DNA of 64,000 nucleotides from Icerya purchasi. Taxonomy: Eukaryota; Arthropoda; Insecta; Hemiptera; Monophlebidae. A model generated the notes under the pieces. The model was not told the DNA's origin. It ran no database searches and worked only from the letters and a program-made list of their open reading frames with translations. A program made the position numbers and the translations under genes. The stretch spans positions 5,022,001 through 5,086,000 of the forward strand of contig CM077116.1 in NCBI GenBank assembly GCA_039619475.1, read 5' to 3'. Positions 46,845 to 60,559 of this stretch are shown here, piece by piece (the stretch's first letter is position 1; the number at the start of each line of letters is the position of its first letter).

Positions 46845-49800
46845 GTAGTATTTATTATTATTAGTATTATTGCGCTGAATTATAGTGCCCGGGTCTCCGC
46901 ATATAATATGCAGCCATTATATTAGGATATGGGTTGCAGGCTGAATCGATAAATTTTATCTAATCGCGCTATTTGTCTGTTAACACCTTCCGTTGCTGCT
47001 CGACGACAAGGCCGCGTTCGAATTAACAGATTTTTTCAATTAGACTGTTTAATATTATCAGAACTGATCATCTTTAACAGTTTTATTTAAATCGATTTCA
47101 TAAATCGAGCAGCAGTAGAGTGCCTCTCGAACGCAACTGTAAGGTGCCAGAATTTAAATGCGCATTAGGCCGAACACATTTCAAGTTTCTTCTTCGTCTC
47201 CCTAAAGGAGAGCCCTTCTGGCTATATACACCTCGACCTGTTGCGATCTTCTTCCGAGTCCGATGCGTAAACACAATTACTTATCATCGCCTACAATTCG
47301 TTCGATTAAGATAACCTCATAGTCGTCAGTTGTGTGCAGTAACACGATAAATGGCATTTGCAAAAACAAACACCGCTGTCGATTTATTTCATTATCAAAA
47401 AAAGTGAATAAATACAAAAATAAAAAGGGAAGTTTTGAAAATTTTTCCGGACGTTGCTATGAAATTAAAATTTTCCGATGTGATGACCGTACGCGACACA
47501 GCGAACTTTTTTAAATTTTATAAAAAGTTCTAATGTAAATAAATGTAAAATGAAAGAAAATGTAAAATAAAATTGTTTAAAAAAAAATACCATCCCCAAA
47601 ATTTTCTTTAAAAATTTAAAACAGAATGTACTTAAACACTTTATTCAATAAAAACTAGTTCAAAGTAATGCAGACGAAGAGGGATATTATAATTCGTCAA
47701 CACTAGAAAACACGTTTTGCAGTATGTGACAATTAAAAAACCATTTTTAATGAACATCTATAAAATTCGCTTTCTATAAATTGAAGATGTCGGACAAATA
47801 TTTAATTGTATAATACACTGTTATAGTACAGTGTTATAGCGGTTAATATGATTTTTTAATTGTTGTGCAGTTTGAATTTAATGCCGACTTTAATAAATTT
47901 TTAATGTTGCTTAAGAATAATTATATAATACTATCTCCCCTTCAAGTACGTAATTTATTCCTTGTCGACGTATTCTTTTTAAATTTTTAAAACGGATTTT
48001 AAAATTCTTATCTTTTCTTAATAATTTCAACAATTTTTAGGGTAAACATTTTAGAGCGATGCGCAACAAATAGACCAATCGAATGTACCGTGCTCCCTCC
48101 GGTACTCCATAAAAATTTAGCTACTAGTTAAAGAATGTTTAAACGTAATATTATTTCCGTCTATGCTAAGCTGTTGTAGGAATTTCAAATTCTGAGTTTA
48201 TTCTCGAATCTGCATTTCGACGCTAATTAACATTGATAATATTCGTCGTACTTTTAATTTTAAAAATTTCAGTCTTTCAATTTTAAAATTTTACATGTTT
48301 ATATTTTCCCCGCATTCTAATGAAAATTTTTTCATTTGTCGTTCGGCTACTTTAAACAAAGACATTATATCCCTAAGGAGATTCGTTTTTTTAACGTGAT
48401 TCGATGACTACCGAGTATGAGTATAACAATTACAGAATCATTAAAGTCGGTACATATGGACGTTGTTGAACAAACATAGAGAAATAAATAAATAAATGAA
48501 AATTAAATACAAAAAAAGAACATCTATGACGGATGCCTTTTTTTTGTTTTTGTTTTTGTTTTTTTTTTTTTGTTTTTTTTTTTGAAGTTAATAAAAATAT
48601 ATTTTCTTCGAACGTTTTAAAAATTATATTGGATGCTAATTTTTTGTATTACTTTCAAAATTATACTTCGCGATAAATCATTAAAATTATTTATTGCGCT
48701 TTTTAAAATAAGATAGCAAAAAAGAAAACGAAACTTTCGTTAACTTTTGTGTTTTTAAATAAATTAAATGTTATTAGGAGAAAAATATAAAAAGTGCATT
48801 TTTGAATATTTTGAAATACTTATTTTTGGCAGTATTGTTTTATATTAAATGGTTAAAATTGTTCATAACGGTTTTCTTTTTTTGATAGTAAAAAAGAAAT
48901 ACTTGCGATAATGTTGCTTTATATCATTACTGTTATTTTCAACAGCTTCAGAATAATAAATCGATGTTTGCTCTTTTTGACGTTGTTTTCGTTTTATTTC
49001 TTTTTTTTTTACACAAACGTTCGAAGAAATGAGTTAACTAGACATATATTTGCAGTAAGTTATAATCATGCCCCAAGATACGTAATAAAATCAAATGAAA
49101 CAGTTTGTTGAATTATTTGACAGTTTTCGACAACGATTTCAAATCGCACACTGGTAATCGCAGTCATAGAGAACAGGGAAAACTCGCGAAATATAACTAG
49201 TATGATTTCATCCGATAAATGTCGACCTAATGATAAAAAGTATCTCAAATTTACTTCTACTTTGGTCGATATATCTGTTATAACTGCTGAAAATCATCCT
49301 AGTCTGGACTCGAGTTAACCGTGATTCAACTGCACGGTGAATTTGAAACAAATAAATCGACGAAACCTGTATATAGTCTATTTCACAAATCTTTCGAAAA
49401 CAAACTGAAAAACACTGTCTAAAGATGATCCGATGATATTAAACCGCGTAAAATTCGAAATTCGGCTGAATTCGCTCTTCCTCGTATTACCTTTTAACGT
49501 AATAAATACTGGCGAGAAACAAGGTCAAAAACGGAATTACTTTGAAACCGAAAAATTATCGTAACGCTCTATTGGACAATCAATCCGTCCAACAAAAAAA
49601 AATATAACGGTCAAATCGTTAAACGCGTAATCTCCACACAGAAAAACAAATTATTCCCTATACAGAAAATTCATAGTAGACCAAAAACAATTATCGAAAA
49701 GAAGTTTTTAAAAATAATACCGTATCTTCGGTATTGCCCCCCCCCCGTACTTTGGACAAAGTCTGGACGAGGGTCATTACGAAAACAATATGTTGTCAGG

Positions 49801-52800
49801 AAATTTCTGTCACTCGTATCGAACGTATCGGTCTATATTCAGAAATATCCGAAAGTGTAGCGCAATATTGCATAATTTTATATCGTTGCTTTTTACACAC
49901 CGTTGCTCCTAGTCGATTACTTATGTTTTTAGTTGACGCAAACCCTTCTAGATCTATATAGAAGGAGCAGAAATCCTCTCTAAGGAACTTAAAAAAAAAA
50001 AAGTAATAATAAATTCGAAGTAAAAAAGAAGGGAAACAAAAATAACGATGACGAAATAGATTACACACTTTGTCGCAATAGAAAAGGAAATAAAACGATA
50101 CAAAATATTACCGAACCGTATGATGTAGATAATCAAAGGAGGCTCAAAATGAAGTGGGAAAATACAATGAGTACATTTTAAAAAAAGTTCAAAAAGTGTG
50201 TGGAAATAACATTGGTAAATACTCCGATATTTCCAAACTTTAAGTTGGCGTTAGAGAAACGTATAAAAAAGACGCGGAATAATCCATAAAAGCTTACTCC
50301 GAATAAGTGACTCCGGCCAAATACGTTGTGTCGGGGATGCACTTCGATCACCGGAGACGAGAGGAGCTTGCGCAAGCTATCCCGGGGTTGCTCGGATTAA
50401 GCTAAATAAACGGCTCATACACCGATTTTAAAACCGGTATAATTTCAACCGCGGTCAAAAAAATCGAATAAACTTACTATACAACGTTTCCGAAATTAAG
50501 TACTTCACCTGATTATTACCCCATAGTATGTTCTTATATTACATATCGGGATTCTAAAATTCTCGACATTGATGAAGAAGGCTATCTTTTATGTCAGAAA
50601 GCGCGAGTCTAAACTTTGCAGTAATCCGAATAAAATCGCATCTCTTAATGTGTAGAAGAAAGAGCTACCGTAAACTTTTAAATTATATTTAAACTTATTT
50701 AATCTTATACATTTTATTCAATTTTACGTATTTTATATTAAAGATAGAGCCTGATTCTGTATCTGCGCTAATTATTCGTTTTTTATAAATTGTTTTATGT
50801 ATGCCCCCCGGGCAGTTCACTATATGGCGAAAAAAAAGAAAAGAAAAATCCGCAGACAATTCTGAAATACGGATACCGTCTCCAAATTTTGACATCCCTT
50901 CAGCAATCACTTTATATCTTGATCACTTGATGTTAAAATACTCGTTACAGTCAGCGACTCCGGTAACAAACAGTGTATTCCCGCTCCCTATAATGCTTTA
51001 TTTCTCCCCTTCTGTTATTCAAGCTCTCGATTAATTTGTATCGACTATTTGAGTGTCAATGTGTCCCCATGTTGACTTTAAAAAAAAGGCAAACAAATTT
51101 TTTTTTTTTTTTTTAAATTGTTATTGTATTATAAACTGGCCATCTAGGCCATTTAGCAATATTATTAACAAGGAAATATTTAGCATGAAGGGAGAAGTAC
51201 CCAATAGTACCTACCCGATAATAATCAAAGAAAAATAAATAAAAAAAATAATACTGACATGTTTTAACGGAGACAAATAATAAGCATCAATTACGCATTA
51301 ATTAAGAAAATTAAAACGACTCTCTCCTCATCTCACTCACGTACATGGAGTATTATAAGAGTTCACTAATGATGCTGACATTGTATTAGCAAAGATAAAA
51401 TAATACGCCCGGTAATAGTCAAGTTCGTAATCGTTAGATGCTGACTCTTTTCCGAAAGGAGGTAATAATTAATAGCACAATTGTACATTACGTGCTAGAT
51501 TTTTTTTTTTTTTTTTTTTTAATTTGGCTCGTCAATATCCAACCCAGCACAAGTGAAATGTTATATAGTTTCAATATCTACTGGCAAACCAATTATGCTA
51601 CGGTAGCATGACTAGAATTATTTCAATTAGTAATGTCAATAGTGATCTGACAGACCAGCGTAATACAAAAAAATCAAAAAGGGAAAAAAAACTGCCTTCT
51701 CGATAAAGCATGCTTTTTAAATTTGTACATATTTTTTCACAATCATCTTCTCTATAAGTATATTTTGAAAATTATCATCTCTTCGACACAATCCATACTT
51801 GTTTTGTTTTACATTTGTCTACAAACTTTCGATTAGTTATTTTTTTTTATCATACGCTTGTTTTTAATTAACTTTACAGAAACGTATTTACGAAACATTA
51901 TTATTTGTTAATATCTTCGATTTAATAATATATACATATATATATATAGATCGTTATCATCTGTATAGGAAACTTTTTTATATTAATGAAAAGGTATATA
52001 TATTAATCACTATATAAGAACTTCGTTGAATTGAACTAATGTATGTATATCAACGAGTCTACGAAAGATTGTACAAGAAAAACAGAAAATGGTCCCAATA
52101 TGTCAAAAATTGGCGCAAGAACCATCAAAACTTATCCGTTCATTAGATTTACGGCATGACAAAAGGAAAAGAAATTAATAATTTTTTATCGCAATTATAA
52201 TGTTTTTTGACTTTAACTGTGCATCTCCAGCGGAAAATGAATAAATAACGGATAGAGTGTAAGTACTCTACAACACAGAATGGACTGACGTTGGTTGTAA
52301 AACATAATAATGTAAAATATTGTCGCGAAACTCATGTTGGGAACTATTGAAAACGCGATTACAGTAAATGTTACCAACTATCCCCGGTGAGCAACATTAC
52401 GAAATTTCCGAAACGATATTTAATTTCAGTTTGTTTAATTTCTTTTAACACTTACGCTTTTTACGACGATATAACATTGTAGCACGGATTCAAACGATTT
52501 CTTCTCCAATTTAAATATAAAGCCTATTTTTCATTATCTCTCCTGCGTCGAATTGTGCCCCTCTATTTAAGGAGTTGAATGTCGCTGTGTGCTTTTGTTC
52601 TTAATACTGGCAGTATTATGGCTGAAATCTTTCGTCAGTGTGCAATTTTTCAGTCAGCTGATGTAATGTTTCCGCTTGTTGGCTATCGATTATTCCCGCA
52701 GAAATTTTATCTGAACCAATTTTAAAGTTGCAGCTATTGTTCTATAATGATAAATTATATATAAGCCTCCCGATAGGCGTATAAACAGGTGCTGGTGATC

Positions 52801-53527
52801 TCTTTTGTCTTTCACCACAGTGCCATATTTATTATCATCACTCAATTTCGATTTGACACAGTTTATTGTAGTTGTGTAATTCAAATTCTGGAGGACAGGA
52901 AACGGAGATACTTTCAAATATTTTCAACTACTAATAGGGAGACATTAAGGAATAACTTGCTAATTTAAAAAGTTTTGCACATTAGTGCGGTTTTATCAAC
53001 ATTAACAAAAAAATAAAAATTAAGCCTCTGGAGATTTATTGGCATTTTGACGGACTTTGAATAAAGCCGAATCTCAGTTATGCGGCTGCATCGCGTCCAC
53101 TCCGGATGCTTCCAAACTTACCATTTTCATTCTTTACTTTTCTTCTTATTTCCGCTATTAATCCGGAGTTGTTGCAATTCTCTCCAAAAAAAATTACACT
53201 TCTTCCGTAATTTTACACAACGGACTTTTCTTCAATCTCTTTTTCAAATCATTCAAATTATTTTCTTCTTTTCGTTCACCTTTTTTCCCAGGTATTTTGA
53301 TAAATAAAAAATAAAAAATTCTCAATTTCTTTTTTGTTAATGTTTTTTTTTTTTTTTTTATTATTGAATACCTTTTAGCCATTTTACAACTTAATTTCGT
53401 AAAGTTTTAATCTTGTTCGAGTATTGTGCAGCGGAATGAACGTGTGTGTACACTGGCGAAAAAGACAAACAAGTACGAACGTTTTTTTTTTTTTGTGTGT
53501 TTATCAATTGTTTTCTTTTTCTAGCGA
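44991..53527. other. long unassigned non-coding DNA
   Basis: Nothing coding is supported. Present are a 15-bp tandem repeat (45.12-45.19 kb), a degenerate (TTA)n tract (46.80-46.87 kb), a T/G homopolymer-rich tract (48.54-48.58 kb) and many A/T runs. Confidence 0.4.
45121..45195. repeat. 15-bp tandem repeat
   Basis: Four or so units of ACAATTTAACAATTC, the first one partial. Confidence 0.9.
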
Positions 53528-53744
53528 AATCCAATCTGTCCGCATGGGTGATATGAAGATTGTGATATTACGTATTCGCGCATATGAAACGCGCGTAGTG
53601 AAGTTTGCACGGCATGCGGGATTCGGGGCAGCTAGCTTAGATTTAGAACGTGAAAAATTACCAGTTTTCCATTTTCGGAAGAATCGTCTGATCAACTTTC
53701 TGCCTAGTTCCGATCTAAAGGATTATCTGGCGCCAAGTCTTTGA
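53528..53744 (+). other. possible exon fragment (plus strand)
   Basis: Just after TTTTCTTTTTCTAG, a good acceptor-like string, an open frame encodes MGDMKIVILRIRAYETRVVK and, later, FGAASLDLEREKLPVFHFRK before stopping. The block is richer in G+C than its surroundings. No family is recognised. The frame could also be part of an old transposon. Confidence 0.25.
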
Positions 53745-56700
53745 TTAGCGCAACATAAGAGCGCCTCGCTCGCTGCAACATAAGTGGCCTATCGAAATAG
53801 TGGCCAAACAGGTGCGCTCTAGACGGGAGGTCAGCAACTCCTTCTACTTTCATCCATGTCTCTCTGCTGAATTACATCTTACTCGTTCATCGCGGTCAGC
53901 TTTACGCTGGTCTCCACGTAGCTCGGTCCTTTCGAAAATGACAACCGCTTGTTATCTAACCTGTACAGTTATTGATTAGAAATCGGTATACAATGTTTAT
54001 CACTGCCATGCAGAGTGAAAGAACGGAAATTCCACACAGCAGCAATTGAATGACGTACAATATCGACGCTATCCTACGGAAATTCTATTTCGCTACATAA
54101 TACAGCGTCGAAGCTGTTGTTCGAAGTCTAAGTTTTTTAGAACTTTTAGCCAAAGCCGGGAAAGGTTTCTCGCAATTTTAAATTTTTCTTTATTATTCAG
54201 TATCAATACACGTTCTTTTAGACTTGAATATAGTTTCGTTTTTATAAATGTTTCAATAATTAACGAATTAATAAACGATTTTGAAAAGGTAATTTTAATT
54301 TCCACACACGAAGTAAAAATTGACTTTGATATATTTTAAAATATTTCGTTTTAAATAAAGAAATCAATATTTTTATTTGATATAAAGACAAAAAAAAAAA
54401 AAAAAAAAAAAAACAGTGCAATGTTACGAAATCACGTGGTGCAAGCGAAATTTTTCTGCCAGAATCTATCGATTTTATCCTGAAATTGTCGAAAGTGTAT
54501 AAAACTTTGTTTAATCGGTATTTCTTCTAATAATCATTACGATAGTACAAAAACTGTAAAATATGTAAGATATTATTTATCAAAGTGCAATAATTGCGTT
54601 ATTAATCCGATTATTAATGCCATTTTTACAGTTGTGCGCTACTCTATGGAGGAAGCCATACTAATAACAAAGTAAATAAGGATTTACCTGTTCCGTTATT
54701 CCAATATGTATCTTGTAAAGATCGCAACACTGATCAGTCTCTCATTGCTCGAGACTAAATACTGAATTTTTGTAAATGATTAATCAGTCGTAACGAAATT
54801 TTGCTTTCAAAACATCAAAAAATTGTCGGAAAACGTCAGTTGTGAATATAACTTTTTGTCCAGATTCTCATCGCAGAAACAGAACATGGTGCTAAATGGA
54901 AACTCATTGTAATAATATTGCCAACTATACAATTAAGTTTTATAATTTAAAACGGCTACAATTTCAAATAATAATTTATGACGTTCTGAATTTGGTAAAA
55001 TATTTTTGACAACTCTATGCGCGATACTCGGAAGGCAATCGCGACACTTCCTTATCGGTAGTTGAGACGTCATTCAAAGTATATAAAGTACTGCACTATG
55101 AGGAGTGTTTATGTCAACATTTATTTTTTTTATAATTTTCCTTAAAACATCTTAAAAACCTTTTAAATTAATCCAGAAGATAAATCTCGTAAATAAATTA
55201 AAATATACAATACGAATTCGTGTTGTACTAAAATTTCAGCAAATATTTAAATGAAGCAAAGCAAAACAAAATAAAGTAAGCAAAGCGAACACTTTTGAAC
55301 ACAAATTATAAAATATGTTTTAGCATACTTCGTTTTCTATACGATTATTATTATCATTTTTTTTTCTTTAAACAGAAATTTTGTTTTTTTAGCGCATATT
55401 TACACATATTTTACGAAAAACATTTCGGAACTGAATATAATTAGTATCCAAATGAGTGCTATATTTTTAATGTAACGAGGAAAATCGAAAAAGTCGGAAA
55501 TTCTGTTTTGAAATAAAACTAAATGAGAGTATCCTACGTGCATAAATTTACATGACTCCTATATTATTTACAATTTAAGTAAAATACCTATAAACATCGC
55601 GATATAATTAATTAATTAAAAATATAAATCCGTAGTTTAACAATGATTTTAGCTTTGTCGGTAACTTAAAAACGTCAGTTTAATAACGTGACCGATGTCA
55701 ATTGCGGAAAACTGATGGACATATTAGTTGGAACGTTAATTTTGTTTAAATGTAAATCTGAATGCCATAATATCACTTTACAACTTTAATTTAAAAATCA
55801 ATGTGACATAGAAACATCGTCAAATATACAACATAATTTAAACTTATTTAACGTTAATAATCGTATTTCTTTTTAATTTTAAATCTAAATATCGAATTAA
55901 ATAAAAAATTTTGATTAATATTTCGACTAATATAAATGTAATTCAAGCGGAAAATATAGAAATTAACGAAGGGGACGTCGGCCAAATGAGAATACAGATT
56001 ACAACTTTGTCTGCTTCATTAAAAGTAGAATAGGTTTTTAACATTTTTTTCCGGTTTTTACGTATTGAAATTTGTTTTAAAATAAGAGATGAATAAAATG
56101 TTTTTTCCCACATTTTTTTATGAACATTTGCGTTTAAAAATGACTATTTGTGCCCGTGAAAATACTTGGCATATTTTTATTTTGAAATAAAAAAAAAAGT
56201 TAAAATCATTTCGTAGCTCTTCTTCAATCCTTTCTTGCGTGCAACTGAAATACCGAGTTTTCAGTTCTTCCACACTGAAATTTTTCTTAAATCGCCTGTA
56301 ATTCTTTCTGCCTCTTCATTCACCAACGACATCATCCTTTATCAGTCTTCTTTGTTCTCCTCTTATACGCTCTTAATATTTTACTTTGCGTTTTTTTATC
56401 TTTTCGGTTTTTCTACCTCTATTTTCCGCGTCTGTCTTTTTTATTAATGTCTTTTTTATTAATGTCTTTCCGAGTTCTTTGTCGCTGTGTGTCGGTAATT
56501 GTTTCTGTCTATTTCCCCCACGAAAGCAACAAAACCTCGTGTTTTGATATAAACACTTCGCGCATTTTGTCGTTCTCAAAAAACGAAACTATTAAGAATC
56601 ACTTTTCCAATAGGTAATAATTTAGTTCAAAATGCACATTAAAACTATTTGATATCGCCATATCATGCTAGCGTGTAGCAATAATAATTCGCAGATTGAA

Positions 56701-56942
56701 ATTTAGGGTGAAAAATAAAAATTAAATCGACACCAGGCTGGACTAGGCGAACGTGAAGAAACTGAAGCGACATTAAGCATAGAACTTCAAGTAATTTCTT
56801 AATAAACGCACTATGCCGTTTTGAAGACGATTGGATTTTCAACGTTTCCCTCGATATGTAGTTTTTCGAGTATTTTAAATTCGAAAATTGAAATTGAATT
56901 TTCAGTTTAAATATTCAAAAATGCTAAAACACAATGCCAAGA
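53745..56942. other. unassigned non-coding DNA
   Basis: A poly(A) run of 24 bp at 54390-54413 could be an old retroelement tail, but no body is recognised next to it. Otherwise nothing is supported. Confidence 0.4.
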
Positions 56943-57217
56943 CTTTTTTTTTTTTTTTTAATTTCTTGGGTTGTTACCTTTACTTAAAAACAATTAGAAA
57001 ATGAGGGAGTCGGTTATATCTTTATACGATATCAAATGTTGTTAGTAGGAAGGAGCAAATAATAGAAACAATATGTGGAGAGGGAAAAGATAGGATATAA
57101 GAGGCGCAATATGGAGTAAGAAGATCAAGTATCAATAAAATGGAATAGAAAGCAGAGCACTCAGCAGAAAGAGATGAACACTTAATAAGCGCATGATCCG
57201 CAGCTCAAACACGCTCT

Positions 57218-57977
57218 TCATTTGTGTGGAGAGGACAATGTGGAGAGACATGCAACAAAAAATGAAAACGAGAGGAAGATAATAGAGTGTAGCTCAAGAA
57301 CGCAGACGAATAACGGATACAACAACAAAACGACGAAGTAAAGGAAACAAAGAAAATCACAGATTAGCTGGAAGACCAGGATGAACAGATAGATTAAACG
57401 AACAATTGTTAGAGAAAGAGGAAACGTATAAATCCGATTCAAAAGTTTGAGATGAAAATATTTGCACGGCGGAAGGACATTAGACGATGGAACTTTTATA
57501 AAAAAGAAATGGGAAGAGGCAGCAACCCGAGCTAAGGAGTGCGCCGCTTCATTACCGAAGATTTTCGAATCACTAGTAACTCATAACAAATCAGTTTGAA
57601 TGGAACGAGGGGAAGAAAGAAATCACAGGAATGATCAGGTAGGGGAGAATGAATTAAAGGGCGGTCATGGAGTCAGATATAATCAAGAATTCATAGGGAT
57701 GGTGTTTGGAGGAAATGAAAATAATAGAACGTAGGATAGTCATTAGAACATTTATGAATGTAGAACAGAAAGAAGGTAGACGAAAAGATTCGGAAAAGCC
57801 AAAATCTGGGAGGATAAAAGAAGCACCACACCATCCGGCCTCTTCGAATGATTTGTAAACACGGTTGCATGCGAAGGAAATTGAGAATTGATAATACTGT
57901 GTAATTCCTGTATAATTAGGGCCTGCGGGAGAGTCTTGGAAAGCGTAGGTACAGTAAACATATTTGTAGGATAGCAA
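57218..57977 (-). pseudogene. RNase H domain of the 5-kb LINE
   Basis: On the minus strand, PDFGFSESFRLPSFCSTFI and then FLIISDSMTAL (around 57.68 kb, with the catalytic Asp of the S-D-S motif), then GNEAAHSLA (around 57.54 kb), match the order of RNase H catalytic blocks. Stops occur between them. Confidence 0.75.
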
Positions 57978-58049
57978 AGATCGACGAAACTAAAAGAGAT
58001 TGATAAAAGACATTATATAAAAACAAAACGAACAGAGAGATGAATGATA

Positions 58050-59690
58050 AAATAGGGGTTTACGTAGGTACGAAACGCCAGTCCCTAGAAATGGAAAGAT
58101 AGGAATGGATAATAGTAGAGGGCGTGAATGGCAGACGCTTAGCAAGAAACCGATAACCTGAATAAGATCTGCGAATAGAAAATGGTAGTGCATTAGATTC
58201 GGCAAGTGTTGCTGGAACTGAAAAAGACTCAGTAGCACCAAGGCATAGACGAAGGCAAGAATTTTGGATTATATCCAATTTAGAGAGTCGTGACTTCGAG
58301 GCACAACCGTAGAAAAATGAACAGTAATCAAATTTTGAGCGGATGATGGATTTATATAGAGAAATAAGGGCATAAGGATCACGAAGAGGAAAGGCACTTT
58401 ATGTGTTCGGAGAAGGATAACCGACTGCCAAGGAAAATACCAAGATAACAAAAATTATTAATATGAGAACGGAGTATATTTGCTAGGGATAGATAGAATA
58501 CAGGATTATAAGGTCGCAAAGTAAATACGACATAATAAGATTTAGTAGGAGAAATGGAAAGGTTAATTGAGGAAAGGGAATGATCCAGTATAGAGATGAA
58601 TTAAGTGTTTCACTGGCTGATATGATATCATGAGATGAAGCATAACGTAGAATGTCATCAGTAAAGAATAAAGACGAAGAATTTAAAGGAAAAGAAGGCA
58701 CACTGACAGTGTACATGTTGAAAAGAGTAGGACTAAGGAAGGAACCTTGAGGAAGACCTCGAAAAACCGTTCTTAAAGTTCCAAAAGATGGAGCAAAGAG
58801 TTGGATAGAACGATTCTGCATGAGATTGATGATAAGGCAAGTAAAGTGCATTGGAACGTTAATTGTTATCATCTTATCTTTTAGAAAATGGACATTATCA
58901 AACACACAGGATACATCGATGAAGGAAGCCAAAGTATAATTTTCTTGGATAAAGGATTGGTAGATATGGGAGACAAAAACACTAATACAGTCGGAAGGAT
59001 CAATACCAGGCCGAAAGCCAAACATATTGCTAGGAAATATATTATTATGCTCTAGCCACCAAACAAGGCGCTTGTTTAACATACCTTCAAACAGTTTTCT
59101 AATGCAGGATGCCAAGGAATTAGGACGTAAGGAAGAACTTTTTTTAGTATTGGGAATGATAATAAAAAAATTCCAAGAGGGAGAAGTTATACTTCTGAGA
59201 AGAGGAAACAATTAAAAAGATCAAAGGGAAAGGTAAAGAACTGTTCAGACAGGTTTTTAAGGATTAGAAAATATATATCGTCAAAGCCTGGAGTGGGGCT
59301 AGAAGATTTGGAAAGGACAGATAGTTCATAAATATTGCAAGCAGAAGTTAGGAAATATTTCGGAGAATTATATGGAGTTAGATACAGTAGGAGCATAAGC
59401 AGGAACAACGGAATCGATAAAAAGGTTTGGATTGGAGGAACGTTCAGAGGATGGGGATTTGAAAGCTCTAACGATTTTCCAGATATGAGAAAGAGGGGTA
59501 TTCCTAGAGAATGAAGAACTGAAATTCTTCCAGGAGGACCTTTTTGAGAGTTTAAATATATACCTAGCTCTTGTGTTCGCTCGCTTATGAGCAAGAAAGT
59601 TTTCAGTTGTAGGATATAAACAAAAAGTTCTAAAGGTGCCACGACTATGGTGGAATGCGTGGTTGCATTCCTCATTTCACGAAAGAGATG
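58050..59690 (-). pseudogene. reverse transcriptase of the 5-kb LINE
   Basis: The longest frame (58483-59211) holds SLASCIRKLFEGMLNKRLVW, FGFRPG, a SFIDVSCVFDNVH block (motif A Asp retained), FRGLPQGSFLSPTLFNMYT and LFFTDDILRYAS. The catalytic FADD box reads FTDD here, an Ala-to-Thr change. The upstream linker with SSSPTPGFDDIYFLILKN lies in another frame from about 59675 to 59187, so there is a frameshift near 59.2 kb. The thumb continues to about 58.05 kb with further breaks. Confidence 0.9.
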
Positions 59691-59868
59691 AGGTTTTATT
59701 GTGGTTATTAGATGTCTAATGACAAGTGGGTAAAGATAGAGAAAGAGCAGACGTAACGTAGCTTAAAAGGGAATTATATAGAAGTATGAGGTCGGAGTCG
59801 AGTTGAGTACAAGAGAGTGACGAATCAACACAAGAACGAAACAGAGTCCAATTTGCTCTGGAGAGGTT

Positions 59869-60500
59869 TCACCGAGGAGAATGTAGAGGTCTGAAGCAAG
59901 TCGGAGAAGAAAAGTTAACAGGAGTTATTAGGATAGAAACAAGGGTAAGATTTCTCCAGTTATAATTAAGACCAATAATAGAAGAAGCAAAGGTCAGATC
60001 AAGAGCACTATAAATAGATGGATTCCTGAAGTAGGTTGGGGAATGATCATTAAGGAGAATTAAATTATCGTAAAGGATACCATTCTCAAGTATGGGGAAC
60101 CGTTGGAATTGTAGGATGCGCAATCTCACAAGGGCGAATGGATATTCCAACCACCACCGATATTAAATGGTTGCGGGATAAAAAATCCGAAAGAGAGAAC
60201 AGACGAAGGTCATAATTAGGGGGAACGTAGATGGAGACAATGTTAATAGGATGCGGAAGGGTAGTATGAATAGAGATGTGGACTGCGTTCGGTTGATTAG
60301 GAATAAGAGGGAGGTTTAGAGCAACATCGTGAGAGTGGAAAAGTATGCCATTTTTAACGAGGATTGTGGAACCACCATACCCGTCATTCCAATTACATCT
60401 AATTATTTTATAACCTCTAATATTAAAGTTCGTGTCCAACGGAAGCCACGTTTTTGAGATGAGGGCAACACTAACATCGTGGATATCTAATAGAATGAAT
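59869..60500 (-). pseudogene. endonuclease domain of the 5-kb LINE
   Basis: Two overlapping minus-strand frames carry LISK/E-T-W-like, CNWNDGYGGSTILVKNGI, INIVSIYVPPN, and then YSALDLTFASS. The last is the S-x-x-D-L-x-x motif of LINE apurinic endonucleases. A frame change near 60.1 kb separates the halves. Confidence 0.8.
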
Positions 60501-60559
60501 TTTTATTGGCTCTGCGACTACGAAAATTCCAGTGAAGTATATTGGACGCAGCCATTATG

